Shown: piece after piece, positions 1-11,605 of the stretch
How positions within the stretch are numbered: position 1 is the stretch's first letter
Layout: every line of letters begins with the position of its first letter
From: Pseudophaeomoniella oleicola
Lineage: Eukaryota > Ascomycota > Eurotiomycetes > Phaeomoniellales > Phaeomoniellaceae
Assembly: GCA_003868215.1 (NCBI GenBank)
Contig: QWDQ01000004.1
Coordinates: 744,001-808,000, forward strand
DNA length: 64,000 nt
Direction of reading: 5' to 3'
Program-made: the position numbers and the translations under genes
Notes under the pieces: model-generated
What the model saw: the letters and a program-made list of their open reading frames with translations, nothing else
Database searches by the model: none
What the model was told of the DNA's origin: nothing

Positions 1-2
1 TT

Positions 3-2144
3 GACGCGGAAGACGTGGCACCGCCGGGTGTACAGCAAGATACACAACGCGAGAAGTCCAAAAATTATTTATCTAAATGTTCCTCAGAAGTTACATACCA
101 TGTTCTGCCATCCGCGCACCCTCCTCCAGATGTTGCCGAAATCGATGTTCAGCCGCACGAGTTTCCATCTTCACAGCCACCTCAGCGATCGCTAGAGGAG
201 GCCTACGCACAGCACCGACAGAAGCAGCATGTCAACAATATAAGCATGCAGAGAGAGCCTTCGCTGTCCAGTGGTTCCTCAATGGAGCAATCGCCATCCT
301 CCTTCGAAAACCCTGGCCTTACCCGTTCCTCCACTCAGATTAATCACGCCTTACCAGTTCGTGATCAACCAGACAACGGCACAGGGATTCAAAATGCATC
401 GCCAGTAACGGCAATCGATAATCGAAAACAAACGTTTGATATATCTGGTATCTCTGAAGAGCCGGTCGAGTCAATATCACATTCTTATGACGCGTATGGG
501 AAGCCTGCACCTCCCAGGGAAGAGGTTGAAATATCGCGGACCTCTGAACAAGCGCCTCCTGATATCAACGATGCCTGGGACTTTGATGATGGACCTACGC
601 CTGCAGAGGCGGTACATGAGCCAGTCCCCAATCGGCCTGATACCGAAAATTTCCCTAGTGCCAATTTGATACCAACAAAATCCCCGACCAGATCTGGAAC
701 GACGTCGCATAGGAGGAAGAGCTCGGCTGGAAAGAGGCGCAGTAGCACCGACACGGATGCAGCTGTACACAGAACGGATGGTGCAACGTTCAAGGTCAGG
801 TTTGCCCTACGTGGTCATCTCGATGTTGTCCGATCAGTCATCTTCACTGGGGGCGGTACTCCAGCAGAGCCGGAAATTGCCACGTGTGGTGATGATGGCA
901 CTATTAAACGATGGATAGTCCCTGCTTCGTATGGAGGTTATGGTAGCCGTGAGAGTGCTGGGAATGATTTAGATATCACCAGCTATTTCACGCACAGGGG
1001 TCATTCCGGAGCTGTAACGGCCTTGGCTTCAGCACCCGCGTCCCAAAACTTCTCTAACGGGGGACGGGCGTTGGGTGATGGTTGGGTATTTTCGGGTGGT
1101 CAAGACGCAACAATCAAGGTATGGGAGCGGGGTCGTGTGGATCCGAAAGCATCATTGGATGGCCATACCGATGCGGTATGGGCACTCTGTGTCCTTCCAG
1201 GGACTTCCGGTTCCGTGCTCGGAGAGCGATCCAGCGCCTATGGTGGCCCCGACAGACTACTTCTGGCTTCCGGCGGCGCAGACGGACGTATACTGATCTG
1301 GGCTGTGAGTGCACCTCCACAATTGACTTCGCCACATGCGGGCTCGAATCGAGGTGCCAGAAGCAGTCGTCGCTCCAACTCTGTGTCATCAGGATCCAAT
1401 TTCCCCGCCGAACCTCAACCAAGCATAGCAAGCTCATCAGCATTTCACTACACGCTGGTTCATCATATTGTTCGAGCAGACGGTGGACCATCGCCGACTT
1501 GCATCAGCCCTCTTTCTCCGTCTGGCGACAATTTCGTGGTTTCCTATAGTGATGCATCGATCCAGATCTATGATACCCGAACTGGGGAAGAAGTGGTGGG
1601 TATGGCCAGTGCTGAGACTTATGACGGCACACCTGCCACTGGCGTCAATGCCATTGTGGCCAGCACGGTGGGATTTGACGGTGCCTTGAGTCGAGACCAT
1701 ACTCGTGGTATTTCCGAGGAGGGTGAAGGTATGGTTAGCGGCGCAACGGGGTCCAGTGGAGGTGTAGAAGGCGTCATCATTTCGGGGCACGAAGACCGTT
1801 ATGTACGATTCTTCGATGCTAACAGCGGTACGTTTACATCTTATGGCTCACAAAATCCCGAACTTTACTAATCTCCAGTAACAGGTCAATGCACATATAC
1901 CATGATCGCTCACACTTCAGCAATCTCGTCTCTGTCTCTCTCACCCGATGGTCGGGAATTGGTATCTGCGGGTCACGACGCGAGCCTCAGGTTCTGGTCG
2001 CTCGAGAAACGATCTTGTACACAGGAAATCACAAGTCACCGTTTGATGCGTGGCGAAGGAGTATGCGCTGTTGTTTGGAGTCAAGACGGCAGATGGGTCG
2101 TCAGCGGTGGCGGAGACGGTGTTGTGAAGGTCTTCGCCAGATAA
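3..2144 (+). CDS. Striatin-family WD40 scaffold (STRIPAK subunit), 5'-partial
   Basis: The reading frame is open at the left edge, so the N-terminus (where striatins have their caveolin-binding/coiled-coil region) lies outside the window; about 694 residues are visible. Exons are 3-1827 and 1885-2144; the 57-bp intron has a GTACGT donor, a TACTAAT branch site and an AACAG acceptor, and joins the frame as NSG-QCTYT. The first ~260 residues are Ser/Pro-rich and disordered, then a C-terminal WD40 propeller follows with blades containing [42 protein letters not shown] and a final [10 protein letters not shown]. This order matches fungal striatins (Sordaria PRO11, Aspergillus StrA), scaffolds of the STRIPAK phosphatase-kinase complex needed for fusion and sexual development. 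The family call is by recognition of the propeller; another WD40 scaffold is possible but less likely. Confidence 0.82.
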
Positions 2145-3235
2145 AAAGGATCCCATTCTGTCCCATTCATGTCTATTATGTATTGAGCGAACAGGCTTTG
2201 GTCTGCCTGTACCGCGACGAACGGTTTTGAACTGTCACACTGCAGTCTTATAGGGCCGGTGAAAATGGAAGCGAAGTATATAATTGTGCCTCTCAAGGAG
2301 ATCAGGTACAGCTTTGGCCATTGGCGAAAATCAATGGCACTTCTCAACCACATTCGTATCATCTACAGAGTCCAGAATACAGATTTCAAGTAGGTCGGTA
2401 TGTAAGCACGTACGTGCAGCCACCATACCTACGTGTCGAAAGTTGGTATCTCATTGCAGGTCGTGATAAGAGAGGTATAACCCCCAGGGAACCTTCCTCT
2501 AAGACAACCTTCAGCGTGAGAGTATAGATAGGTACTAGTGCTAAGGTGTTACAGTACGTCCTCGATGTTGGATGGTTGCGGGTGGTGCCATTCGCAAGCA
2601 AGAAGAGGCGAAAGGATATGGTGGCTGAGCAAGTCGGTAGAGTAGTGCACTTATATCAAGCCTCGGGGCATTCGTAACTTGGAGTGTTTACTGTCAGAAT
2701 CCGGCGTCGATCGATCTGGAATCATGGGGGTCCACGTAATCATTTACTGTAAGTAATAACTTAGGTATTTAATGGGGCCCTCGTCATCTGCAAGTTACTG
2801 TCTCTCAGTAATAATTATTAAAGGTTTACAGGGACTCCGTTCCCTTTATTGTATGCTTGTGTCCCGTCCCGCATTAGACCAGGCAAGGCGGAACCGGGAA
2901 GCATCATATCAAGGCAGGTTATATAATTACAGTACCGTCATTCACCTCATAACGTCTGCCTGCGACAACCGCTTCTTTTCAGTTACTTGTCACTTCAGTT
3001 TAGATGATGTACTACATATTCAAACAATTTACCAGCGAGCCTTCGACGTCCTGTACCGGAGTAGCTTCCTGAAGACGTCATCCTCGCCATGACGGGCTCC
3101 CTGTCGTATCTCCACACCACAACCTGACCTCGCAACGACTCATCAGTGTTAGATTATCTAATACCAACGAGCCTATAGCGACGCCTTGGTCTGGAGATCC
3201 GCTACTGAGCACAATATACCGATCTGGCTTCAAAG
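2145..3235. other. Intergenic, striatin 3' flank and MINDY gene upstream region
   Basis: About 1.1 kb without a supportable gene. Short open frames here lack any recognisable protein signature. The last ~250 bases before 3236 are rich in C and T, as expected of a fungal promoter and leader. Confidence 0.6.
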
Positions 3236-6028
3236 ATGGTCATTCGCAAGCCAGTCCCATCAGCAGATGGGCATCCCGCATCATCCTCAGCGCCTTATCC
3301 CATAACCCCAGATACAGAGCGCCCACCGTATCCCGCAACCAATGCTTTCACATCTCCTTCCCAGATATTCTCCCACGACCTCAACAACTCACCCGCCTTC
3401 AGTTTGCAACCTTTAGATGAAGCTCAAAGGTCACCGATCAACTCCGTTGGGAATCCCTGGGCAAGTGAATATCGCGGCGCGAATACCAAGGAAGACTTAC
3501 CCCCAGCACTCAGAGTTGGCCCTCGGCCCGATGTAAAGCTCTCGCCGGGGCCAATACCGACCCCTTTCCAGGCTGATGCTTCCTGGGATAAGATCACCCC
3601 ACGCTCATCATCGGAAAGCGAAAGATCTCACAATTTTTGGGAAGATGATGACAAGGAGGATAACACGATTTCAAAGCCGGTTGCGGGCTCTGTTCCCAGC
3701 GAACATGATCCGTGGGCTGTTTTCAGAACTCCCCTTCCTGCGACTGATCAGCCTGGACCTGCGCCTCCGGAGCAAGGAGTCATCCAGGAACCTGCAGACC
3801 AACGAAGTCAACACGCACAAACCAGTCATCTGGCAAACCCTCTGATTCCTGCTGTCACTGGGTCCAATAATCCTTTCCGGAGAAATCCATCCTCTGATTT
3901 CTCGAATGGGATACCCGTAGAGCCGCTCAAACCATCTGCGACGGGTGGTTCAGACTTCGCAAGATCTGAGAGGCCTCAAACAAGCGCAAACTTGTCTACG
4001 GCCGATAGGTATATCTCAGAGTATTCAACATCATATACACCGGCGCCGACAGTCCCTCCTCAGAGTGCACCGAATGTCGGCCCACCATCAATATCTACGG
4101 TTTCAGTCGCACAGCCTACTCAAGGGCAGCCGCAAACCACGACGACGGTCAATCACGGCAGACTAGAACAACAGCCACCCCTAATTCCGGTCTTGACCGA
4201 GGCCGACTCCGCTCAGAATCCCTGGTCAGATTCGGTGCACGATTCAGGCAAGCAGAAAGACAGTATAAACTATGCTGAACCGTCAGGATCTATCCAGACA
4301 GACGACGCTTTTGATAATCCCTTCCTTCTACAGCAGACGGGCACCGATCAAGGCACAGCTAGTCAGGATCTCAATCTTCCTATAAGGATGGCACCGACTG
4401 AGGCAACGCCCTGGGATGAAGAATTGCCTCCGCCGAAACCCCCAAGGCCTGTACCTCAGGTGCACCACGCTACAGCAGCGGAGTTAGAGAGCCTTCAACG
4501 TCAAAGGAGTGAGACGTACCAGATCAAGCAATTCAACTGGTTCGATCTGAAGTCATCAGTGTTACGAAAGTCGTCAATGTTGATTCAAAATAAGAACGGG
4601 CCATGTCCGCTACTAGCACTTGTCAATGCGCTCATCTTGTCCAACAAGGATGACTCCCAATCAGCCCTCGGGAAAGCTCTTGCGAGCCGCGAGCATATAT
4701 CTTTGGGTCTTATTATTGAGTCTTTGATCGATGAGCTGACATCTGAGTCCGCAACCATGGACATTGAGCTACCTGATGTTGATGACCTGAATCGGTTCTT
4801 AATGACCCTTCATACAGGGCTCAACGCAAACCCAAAATTTGTAATCGCAGGAGCGCCTGTGAACCTGATGGACGTAAGGAATTCAATGCTCCACCTCCCG
4901 AGTTTCGTCGACGAACAGTCATTAGGTGGGTTCGAAATGACGGGTGATATAACACTTTACGGTGCATTCACTATTCCGTTGGTTCATGGCTGGATACCTC
5001 CACCTTCACATCCTGCTGCTGCTGCGTTTAAGCGATCAGCGCAAACCTACGAAGATGCTCAAACAATCTTATTTGGCGAAGAGGAGCTTGAGTCGAGGCT
5101 CGCGGCGGGCCTATCACCGGAAGAAGAGCAACTGCTTCAGGACATCGTCACCATTAAGGACTTCTTCAAGGCTTATCCCACACAGCTTACACCTCACGGA
5201 CTGCAGTTGCTCCATGACAAACTCGCACCTGGCTCTTTCGCTATACTTTTTAGGAATGACCATTTCAGCACAATCTTTAAGCACCCGGAATCTGGGCAAA
5301 TATTCAGTCTTGTCACCGACGCCGGGTACGCGACTCATGATGAAGTGATTTGGGAATCACTGGTAGATGTGAGTGGGCAGGACAATGATCTATATTCTGG
5401 AGATTTTCGTCCTGTTGGCAACACTCCTCAGGATGTATCATCGGCGGATCCTTCTCAGAGACAATCTCAACCAACAGCAGATGAGGCGACGCTTCCACAA
5501 TCCCCGGCCAATCTAGAGCAGGCAGATGCCGACTTTGCGTTGGCACTACAGATGCAGGAGGAAGAGGAGCAGCGTGCAGAAACGTCTCGACGGAATCGAG
5601 CGAGTAGCACTTCGAACCAGAACGCGAATCGTAACACAGGTAGACGGACATCACGGCCATCTCAGTCTTCACAGCAAGACATTCGTCCGCTCATACCTCC
5701 ACGTACAATCAGACAGAGCGCAGCCCAAGGTGTCAATAGGCCAGCAACCGATGACGGAGATGCCCCACCGCCCACTTACGACGAAGCAGCCCAGGGCGAA
5801 CCATACATACCTCGGGAAGAGAATGCACCCTATGTACACAATCGACAACCATCATCGTCAACTGCCCCCTTGGACCCGTCATCAGGTCGCTTCAGTGGTG
5901 GGAGGACGCCCAGCCATCAGCAGAACCACGTGCAACTTCAATCTTCACTAGGGCAGCCTCTCGGTAGGAACCCTGCAATTACGAATGGGAGACAAAAGGA
6001 GAAGGAAAAGGATTGTATAGTCATGTAA
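3236..6028 (+). CDS. MINDY-family deubiquitinase (FAM63/Miy1-like) with CaaX tail
   Basis: An intronless 930-residue protein. Residues 1 to about 430 are Pro/Ser/Gln-rich and disordered. The MINDY catalytic domain begins near residue 435; it contains QNKNGPCPLLAL with the likely oxyanion Gln451 and nucleophile Cys457, and FRNDHFSTIF with the likely catalytic His676. Established knowledge: MINDY enzymes are cysteine proteases that trim K48-linked polyubiquitin. Near residues 762-775 an acidic helix (DADFALALQMQEEEE) resembles the MIU ubiquitin-binding motif of this family. The protein ends in KEKEKDCIVM, a polybasic stretch plus a CaaX box (C927-IVM) predicted to be prenylated, which would place the enzyme on membranes; animal FAM63 proteins also carry such tails. 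The start was chosen as the first in-frame ATG with a Ser/Pro-rich N-terminus. Longer than yeast Miy1 because of the N-terminal extension. Confidence 0.9.
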   Translation: MVIRKPVPSADGHPASSSAPYPITPDTERPPYPATNAFTSPSQIFSHDLNNSPAFSLQPLDEAQRSPINSVGNPWASEYRGANTKEDLPPALRVGPRPDVKLSPGPIPTPFQADASWDKITPRSSSESERSHNFWEDDDKEDNTISKPVAGSVPSEHDPWAVFRTPLPATDQPGPAPPEQGVIQEPADQRSQHAQTSHLANPLIPAVTGSNNPFRRNPSSDFSNGIPVEPLKPSATGGSDFARSERPQTSANLSTADRYISEYSTSYTPAPTVPPQSAPNVGPPSISTVSVAQPTQGQPQTTTTVNHGRLEQQPPLIPVLTEADSAQNPWSDSVHDSGKQKDSINYAEPSGSIQTDDAFDNPFLLQQTGTDQGTASQDLNLPIRMAPTEATPWDEELPPPKPPRPVPQVHHATAAELESLQRQRSETYQIKQFNWFDLKSSVLRKSSMLIQNKNGPCPLLALVNALILSNKDDSQSALGKALASREHISLGLIIESLIDELTSESATMDIELPDVDDLNRFLMTLHTGLNANPKFVIAGAPVNLMDVRNSMLHLPSFVDEQSLGGFEMTGDITLYGAFTIPLVHGWIPPPSHPAAAAFKRSAQTYEDAQTILFGEEELESRLAAGLSPEEEQLLQDIVTIKDFFKAYPTQLTPHGLQLLHDKLAPGSFAILFRNDHFSTIFKHPESGQIFSLVTDAGYATHDEVIWESLVDVSGQDNDLYSGDFRPVGNTPQDVSSADPSQRQSQPTADEATLPQSPANLEQADADFALALQMQEEEEQRAETSRRNRASSTSNQNANRNTGRRTSRPSQSSQQDIRPLIPPRTIRQSAAQGVNRPATDDGDAPPPTYDEAAQGEPYIPREENAPYVHNRQPSSSTAPLDPSSGRFSGGRTPSHQQNHVQLQSSLGQPLGRNPAITNGRQKEKEKDCIVM

Positions 6029-6529
6029 GTCGGGAATACGGACCTCTCCGATCGTCGAATGTACCGGAGTTGGCGCATCGGCTAGTGAGGAGCAGTTGTT
6101 TGCAGTTTCTACGTGTGGCTGTATACTATTATTTGCGAAATGAAGATGATACCCCTTAGTTGCAAGCCGAGTCGGTAGACAATGAGTAATCAATCAGTCT
6201 GGACCAAGGCTCAGAAGAGACTTGAATAAATGTTTTCCTGATAATATGCCTATGCGTTGACAACCTTTTTTAATTCCTCTCGAAGAAATCACAGTAAATA
6301 ATAAGTGTCTCCAAAACGGTAACCCCTATTCTGCACTTTAGGAACCATTCGGCTACCGTGAAATTTTTGAGAACCTCGACCCGTGTAAGCAAGCTCTTTA
6401 AGAAAGATAATCTCATCCTAGCAACTCAACTGTGATCGTATTCGCTCGTCACATACTATTTCCTTGTCCATTTTGTTTGCTGACTCTCGTTCGTCTTCGG
6501 TCTTTGCAGCTTCGAGCCCACACAGCAAG
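6029..6529. other. Intergenic, MINDY 3' flank and TIM22 promoter
   Basis: About 500 bases. A T/C-rich stretch (about 6460-6520) lies directly before the TIM22 start codon. No gene is seen. Confidence 0.55.
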
Positions 6530-7351
6530 ATGAATTTCGGGCACCCAGGTCTTCCTATGGGTGGAGCGTCCGACGGACAAAATCCAAATGGAATGTCTGA
6601 ATCAGAAATGAAAGCTATCAAATATGTATGGACTGTTCCCTCTTTCTTGGGCAGACATGTTCTTATCCATTACATGTCTGCCGCTGTTTCTGCGGAAGAT
6701 GCGCATATACATTGCAAGTTGAAAGAAATACCGAACCTTACGCTAACGATGCTGCGGCGTATAGATCCAAGCAGGCATGGAGTCATGTGTCGTGAAGTCT
6801 GTCATGGCAGGAGGAATGGGCTTTGCCCTTGGAGGTGCTTTCGGACTTTTCATGGCTAGTGTATGTTACGCTCTGTCCTATATCCCAGGGGTCATGCGCC
6901 CGAGATTTGAAGTTGTTTGCGGTAATTGAACTGACGTCGTTTTCTTCTTTAGATGCGTTACGATACACCCCTCTCCTCACCTATAAATCCTGCGAATCCG
7001 AATCTGCCTGCACCCGGTGTCCCGGGAACTCCTGCTGCTGCAGGTGCCACGGCGATAGCAGACCTACCTCTGAGACAACAGCTAAAGGTCGGACTTCGCG
7101 ATATGGGCCGATCGTCATGGTCCAGTGCCAAAAATTTCGGCACCGTCGGTGCCATATATTCTGGAACAGAATGTTGTGTTGAAGGGTTGAGAGCAAAGAA
7201 CGATTTACACAACGCTGGTTATGCTGGGTTCCTGACGGGAGCTATACTGGCTAGAAAAACCGGTGTTAAAGCTGCAGGTTTGGCTGGAGCAGGTTTTGCA
7301 TGCTTTAGTTTGGGAATCGAGTGGTACATGAGACAACCTGGAGATGAATGA
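6530..7351 (+). CDS. TIM22: Mitochondrial carrier-import translocase subunit Tim22
   Basis: Three exons, 6530-6625, 6765-6860 and 6953-7351, give 196 residues. Both introns are phase 0, with GTATGG and GTATGT donors; the first acceptor is TATAG before IQAGMESC. Exon 2 encodes the Tim17/22/23 hallmark MESCVVKS followed by [17 protein letters not shown], a GxxxG-rich first membrane segment with the conserved Cys; exon 3 carries [20 protein letters not shown] and further glycine-rich segments ([27 protein letters not shown]). Known role: Tim22 is the channel of the inner-membrane TIM22 complex, inserting carrier proteins. The two neighbouring Cys residues in GTECCVEG fit the paired-cysteine pattern of Tim22. 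Length matches the fungal family. No targeting presequence is seen, as expected for internally targeted Tim22. Confidence 0.93.
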
Positions 7352-8515
7352 GGAAGAACTTGAATATTTATCGATTTACCCTTAACCATCGCGTGGAGCA
7401 GGGAGTATGGTGTTGATTGCGCGGATTCATACGGAGATCTAACCCCGTTATCTCTAACAGAGTCACGGCGGTCTTCGTGTCACAAGAGCTCCGAGAAGAG
7501 GTAGTCCAACTGGCGAGGTAGGATTCATTGGTCTATGACGGAGATTCGCCGGATCTGTCACAGAACTCCATCTTCAAGCAGGTCATCTTGACTGATCGGT
7601 TTGTGCACGCACTGTCTCCACGACCGCTCTACGTCACAAGTCACAAGCTGAGCGGTACTCTACCCCAGCCAGCAGTACACCAACTTTCATCCCGCAATCC
7701 TCTCCTACCATCCAGTACAAGGACCACCAGGAAGATCTATGATCAAGCCACTGGATGCCCGTGAACCTCGGGACGTCTACTTCCTCCTCCACAGACGCAA
7801 GGCGGGGCAGACAACAAGCTCCGTTGCCTTCAAATCCACACTCGACTCCTCTTAACACTTCCTCCTAAGGATTCCTAATTGTACAACGACAAATCTCCTC
7901 TCATCAGAAACCGAGACAATACAACGTCCCAGCGCCTAAGGTAATCAACCAAGTCACGAGTCAGTCCGTGAAGACGATGACAGAATCGGCCTCACTGTGT
8001 CTGTTATACAACGAGTAGAAGCAGAAAAAGGCCGCAGTGGGGTTGGATTGGGTTTGACAAAAGACTTGGTGTATATATATTGTACAGTAATACATAATCT
8101 AGACAGATAGGTAGATGATCGCACGACACGAAGATAATATCACAAAACGGATGCAAGTTTTTTCATACACATTGATACACATAATATATCATCATCCCTT
8201 GTTTTTTTTTTCCCCCTTTTTTCCTTTTCGAAGAACAAGAGTGGAATTGGTTGATCCAGATAATAGATAGAAAAAGAAGAATGGAAACGCTAGTTTGGTC
8301 AGCCAGCCGGGCTGGCCACTTGCCAAATGAACATACATGGAGAAAGGGAAAAAAGGAGGTAGGTAGGTACGGTAAGTACGGAGCGGTGACAGCAGGATTT
8401 GCCATGATACCTTCTTCCCATCCTGAGCTCCATCCCTATTCCTACCACTTGATTCCAAACATGGTACGGAGATACGAACCTGTCCACAAAACAGAACCGG
8501 AATAGAGAAACAATT
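7352..8515. other. Intergenic between convergent TIM22 and the RA-PH gene
   Basis: Two 3' flanks meet here. There is a homopolymer run of T then C then T at about 8200-8225 and a GGTAGGTAGGTACGG run near 8358-8380. I see no gene: the open frames are short and have no protein-like features. Confidence 0.55.
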
Positions 8516-10873
8516 TCACGTCGCTTCACCAACGCCAACAACGCCCTCAACCCATCCATCAACCTCCCTGTTAATGACAGTCCGAGAAGAAGGATGCGAA
8601 GCATGGGGACCAGCACCATCCGTCTCCATCTCGACTTTTCTCAATAGGCTCCCGTCCTTGAATTGGCTCTGCATTCGGAGGTCGAGGAGCGGGGTGTTCC
8701 AGTCGTGACTGTTGCTACCGCCGCTGCTATGTCTTCTGTGTCTTCGAGTTTGTGGCTGGCTTTGGGTTTTGCTTCTCGCTCTGTTGCCGACGGTGGTGGT
8801 GGATGGATCATAGGAGGTAACGCCACGACCTGTTGTGGAAATTCCTTGGGAATTGGAGAATTTGGCGGCGTTAGCTGTCAAGAGGGTGTGTGAGTGATCA
8901 TGAGATGGTCGATGAGTAGTCGAACTTCTGCGTCGTTGACGTTGGGGTTGTGGGAGTAGGGGAGCTGTTGTGGGAGGAGGGTTGTGATGAGTTGTGTGTT
9001 CGGGACGTCTAAGAGCTGTCCGATCTGGCAGTGCAATGGAAGTTGTAAGCCCATCGGGATTGGTAACATTGTCAATGAGGTACGTTCCAGGCTCAACTGC
9101 TACCGCATGGCCTTTGCGAGCATGCTGTGGTGGTTCTTGAAAGGTAGGCGTTAGATCTATGAGCGGTTTAGGTGGTGAGTTTCGGCCTCGTGAAGATGAC
9201 GGTCGTGCCGAAAGCGTGGACTTGAGCTCAGTATCATAGCCACCATCGGAAGTTCCAGGACGCCGTGTGGTCATTGATCGACCTGGAAGATTGCTCGGAG
9301 CGAATGCGTTCGGTTCTGGTGGAAGTTGGTATGTCTCCGAACTTGAGATATGTGGGCTTGACAGATTCAACCCGACTGGGAACGCGGAGGGTGGCATTTT
9401 CTTCAGGGTACCTGGGCTTTGTTTGGTGGTGTTTGCTCGTGACAACGTCGGACTGCTATGATTGATGCGGTCGATGAGGGGAGCTAAGCCATGGCCATCC
9501 GATATGCTCCGCCGCCTCATTGTATTCGATCGTTGAGTTCGGTGACTGAGACCAAGAACGTCAAGTAGATACCAGCTACGCCAGCTTTGAACCGCATCGT
9601 ACCAGCTGTTCGCTAGTTCTTGATCATGGCTTGAGAAGAAGTGAACGTAATTTGAACCATCCAAGAACACTGCAGATTTTTCCTGAGACTTGATTGCAAC
9701 GCAATATTTTCGAGGTGGTTTCAATTTATTGGCCAATTGGCGCTTTGTCGGATTGTACATCTCTGAATCCGATAAATGGCATATATTAACACCCTCAGCG
9801 CCCTCTTTTTTGGCTATTGAAATCTGTCCATCCGATCTTAATGTGACGATCCTCTTGCCCCATTTTCCAGGATGTTGCGAATGGTACATCTTAAATGATC
9901 GACCTTCAGGTTGTACCGGAGGAGCCTCGGAGGCACTCAGCCCTTTAGGCGCAGCTTCTGTGAATTGTGTTCTGATAATGAGCGCGTTCAAGTCGTCTCT
10001 GTCCCAAGAATTCATAATGTCGCGGATATGTTCATAACGTCTAATGGGACGTTCCAGGCCAAGTTGAGAGAAACTTTCCAGCAATACGAGTTCATCACTG
10101 TTAGGTCGGCCAAGCCGCGCTGATGCCGCTGCTACGAGCTGCCGCGCAGTAGTGTCAGGAGTTACCGACAATTCAAGAACATCTTCGTCCCATAGGATAG
10201 TAACCTTTCGGTCCTTGGTATTTACTGCGGAAATCGGTACATCAATTGGATCTGCAGGAAGTGCGCCTGTCATGAATGGCTCTTTGCTTGTAGGCTGTAC
10301 TGAAGTTGGTGCAAGAGCTAGCTGTTCGGTTGAAGGTGTGATAGGGCGCATTCTGCTCTCTGAGCGACGTCTATTATGCTTGTCTTCGGAGCGCCGGGTG
10401 CTGGCAGATCTATGAGGCCGGTGGCCGGCATCATTTCTGCTGTCAGCACCGTGGCTGGTCTGCCGATCTGCCGGTTGAACGTAGGCCAGTGGGCGATCAG
10501 ATAGTATCTCTTTGACGCTAGCGCGACGTCTGCTGCGATGAGAGTTTACCTCTTTCGGTCGGTATTCTCTACCTTCTAGCGCAGCCAGTGAAGCTTCATG
10601 CTCAACCATGCGCCGAGGGGATGTGATGGTTTCTGAGAGCTCCTGTTCATCGCCCGCTTGTAGCGGAATGGAGGTACTCGGTTGCGCGCCGCCATGCTGC
10701 GTGGACAAAGTACCCGGTAAAGGAGGGTGAGCAATAGCTGGTCTTTCGGAATTCGCTTTTCTAACTGATCGGTACCTTGAGAATTTCTTCAATGGTTGAG
10801 AAGCGGCAGTTGTGGTCTGTGCCTCGGTGGACATGGTGTCACATAGTTGCGTTGAGGGACGGCGGAAAGACAA
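8516..10873 (-). CDS. RA and PH domain protein (Ras-effector-like), function unknown
   Basis: A single-exon frame of 785 residues. Residues 1-220 are Ser/Arg-rich and disordered. Residues about 222-303 form a Ras-associating/ubiquitin-like fold (KVTILWDEDVLELSV at its start, IRDIMNSWDRDDLNALII at its end). A PH domain follows directly at about 325-437 (FKMYHSQHPGKWGKRIVTL, KYCVAIKS, ending SWYDAVQSWRSWYLL). The rest is low-complexity with Ser/Arg and His-rich patches. The RA-PH tandem resembles the RIAM/lamellipodin/Grb7 class, in which RA binds a GTPase and PH binds phosphoinositides; that the fungal protein is a membrane-recruited small-GTPase effector is inference. Met14 (MSTEAQ, at 10834) is a possible alternative start and may be the true one, since the first 13 residues look like leader. 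Confidence 0.8.
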   Translation of the reverse strand: MSFRRPSTQLCDTMSTEAQTTTAASQPLKKFSRYRSVRKANSERPAIAHPPLPGTLSTQHGGAQPSTSIPLQAGDEQELSETITSPRRMVEHEASLAALEGREYRPKEVNSHRSRRRASVKEILSDRPLAYVQPADRQTSHGADSRNDAGHRPHRSASTRRSEDKHNRRRSESRMRPITPSTEQLALAPTSVQPTSKEPFMTGALPADPIDVPISAVNTKDRKVTILWDEDVLELSVTPDTTARQLVAAASARLGRPNSDELVLLESFSQLGLERPIRRYEHIRDIMNSWDRDDLNALIIRTQFTEAAPKGLSASEAPPVQPEGRSFKMYHSQHPGKWGKRIVTLRSDGQISIAKKEGAEGVNICHLSDSEMYNPTKRQLANKLKPPRKYCVAIKSQEKSAVFLDGSNYVHFFSSHDQELANSWYDAVQSWRSWYLLDVLGLSHRTQRSNTMRRRSISDGHGLAPLIDRINHSSPTLSRANTTKQSPGTLKKMPPSAFPVGLNLSSPHISSSETYQLPPEPNAFAPSNLPGRSMTTRRPGTSDGGYDTELKSTLSARPSSSRGRNSPPKPLIDLTPTFQEPPQHARKGHAVAVEPGTYLIDNVTNPDGLTTSIALPDRTALRRPEHTTHHNPPPTTAPLLPQPQRQRRRSSTTHRPSHDHSHTLLTANAAKFSNSQGISTTGRGVTSYDPSTTTVGNRARSKTQSQPQTRRHRRHSSGGSNSHDWNTPLLDLRMQSQFKDGSLLRKVEMETDGAGPHASHPSSRTVINREVDGWVEGVVGVGEAT

Positions 10874-11605
10874 CCAAGTCGAGTGACTACCAGAATCGGA
10901 ATTATCTCTCTATCAGTGGAGGTCCGAGACATTGACCAAGACCTGCGATGTCACGAACCTGGAAGAGTGAATGTTCGACGATCGAGACGAAATAACCAAC
11001 AAAAGAATCATAACAACAATAGATTCCGAGCATTCATCTCCATCTCCATCTGACTCTCCCCGTCAGTTCCCCACATGATTGTTTCTTAACTACTGGATTC
11101 GGATAATTCTCCAGCGATCCCGTCAAGTCACTAACTGCACATAAGTTAGCATTATTGGCACGTACTACGTAGGTATGTAATTAGCACGATGTAATGAGTA
11201 ATTACGAAGTACAGTAAGCAGGTTCTATATTTAACTCCTGCTGCTAACTAACGTATGTACTAATTACTACTTCCAGTGCTCACTGGATCCCACCAACTCT
11301 GCAAGCATTCAGATGTGATACGGAGCAAAAGGGTATGGCCTCAACCAGGGACATCGTTGTAGTCTCGTCTCTGAACGTTGTCTCCAACCATCGTCGGATT
11401 TGAAAATAATAGAAATTAGGTATACTCAACCCCGTTTCCCCCTCGGGTGGTATATTATACCTGTGCCCCTTTCTGTTTTCCCATCCGGACCATAGGTGCG
11501 CTCATCACTGAATAACCATAGACGTGTACCTCTGACTAAGTAGTAAATTAGATGCATAACGATATTCCATATAACCCCCACCGAAGAAAATCATGTTCGA
11601 AATCG
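10874..11605. other. Intergenic, RA-PH promoter and ASH1 3' flank
   Basis: About 730 bases, A/T-richer than its neighbours. It contains TACTACGTAGGTATG near 11164 and several related CGTA/TACTAATTA steps up to about 11270, members of a motif family seen in many intergenic regions of this window. No gene is seen. Confidence 0.55.
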
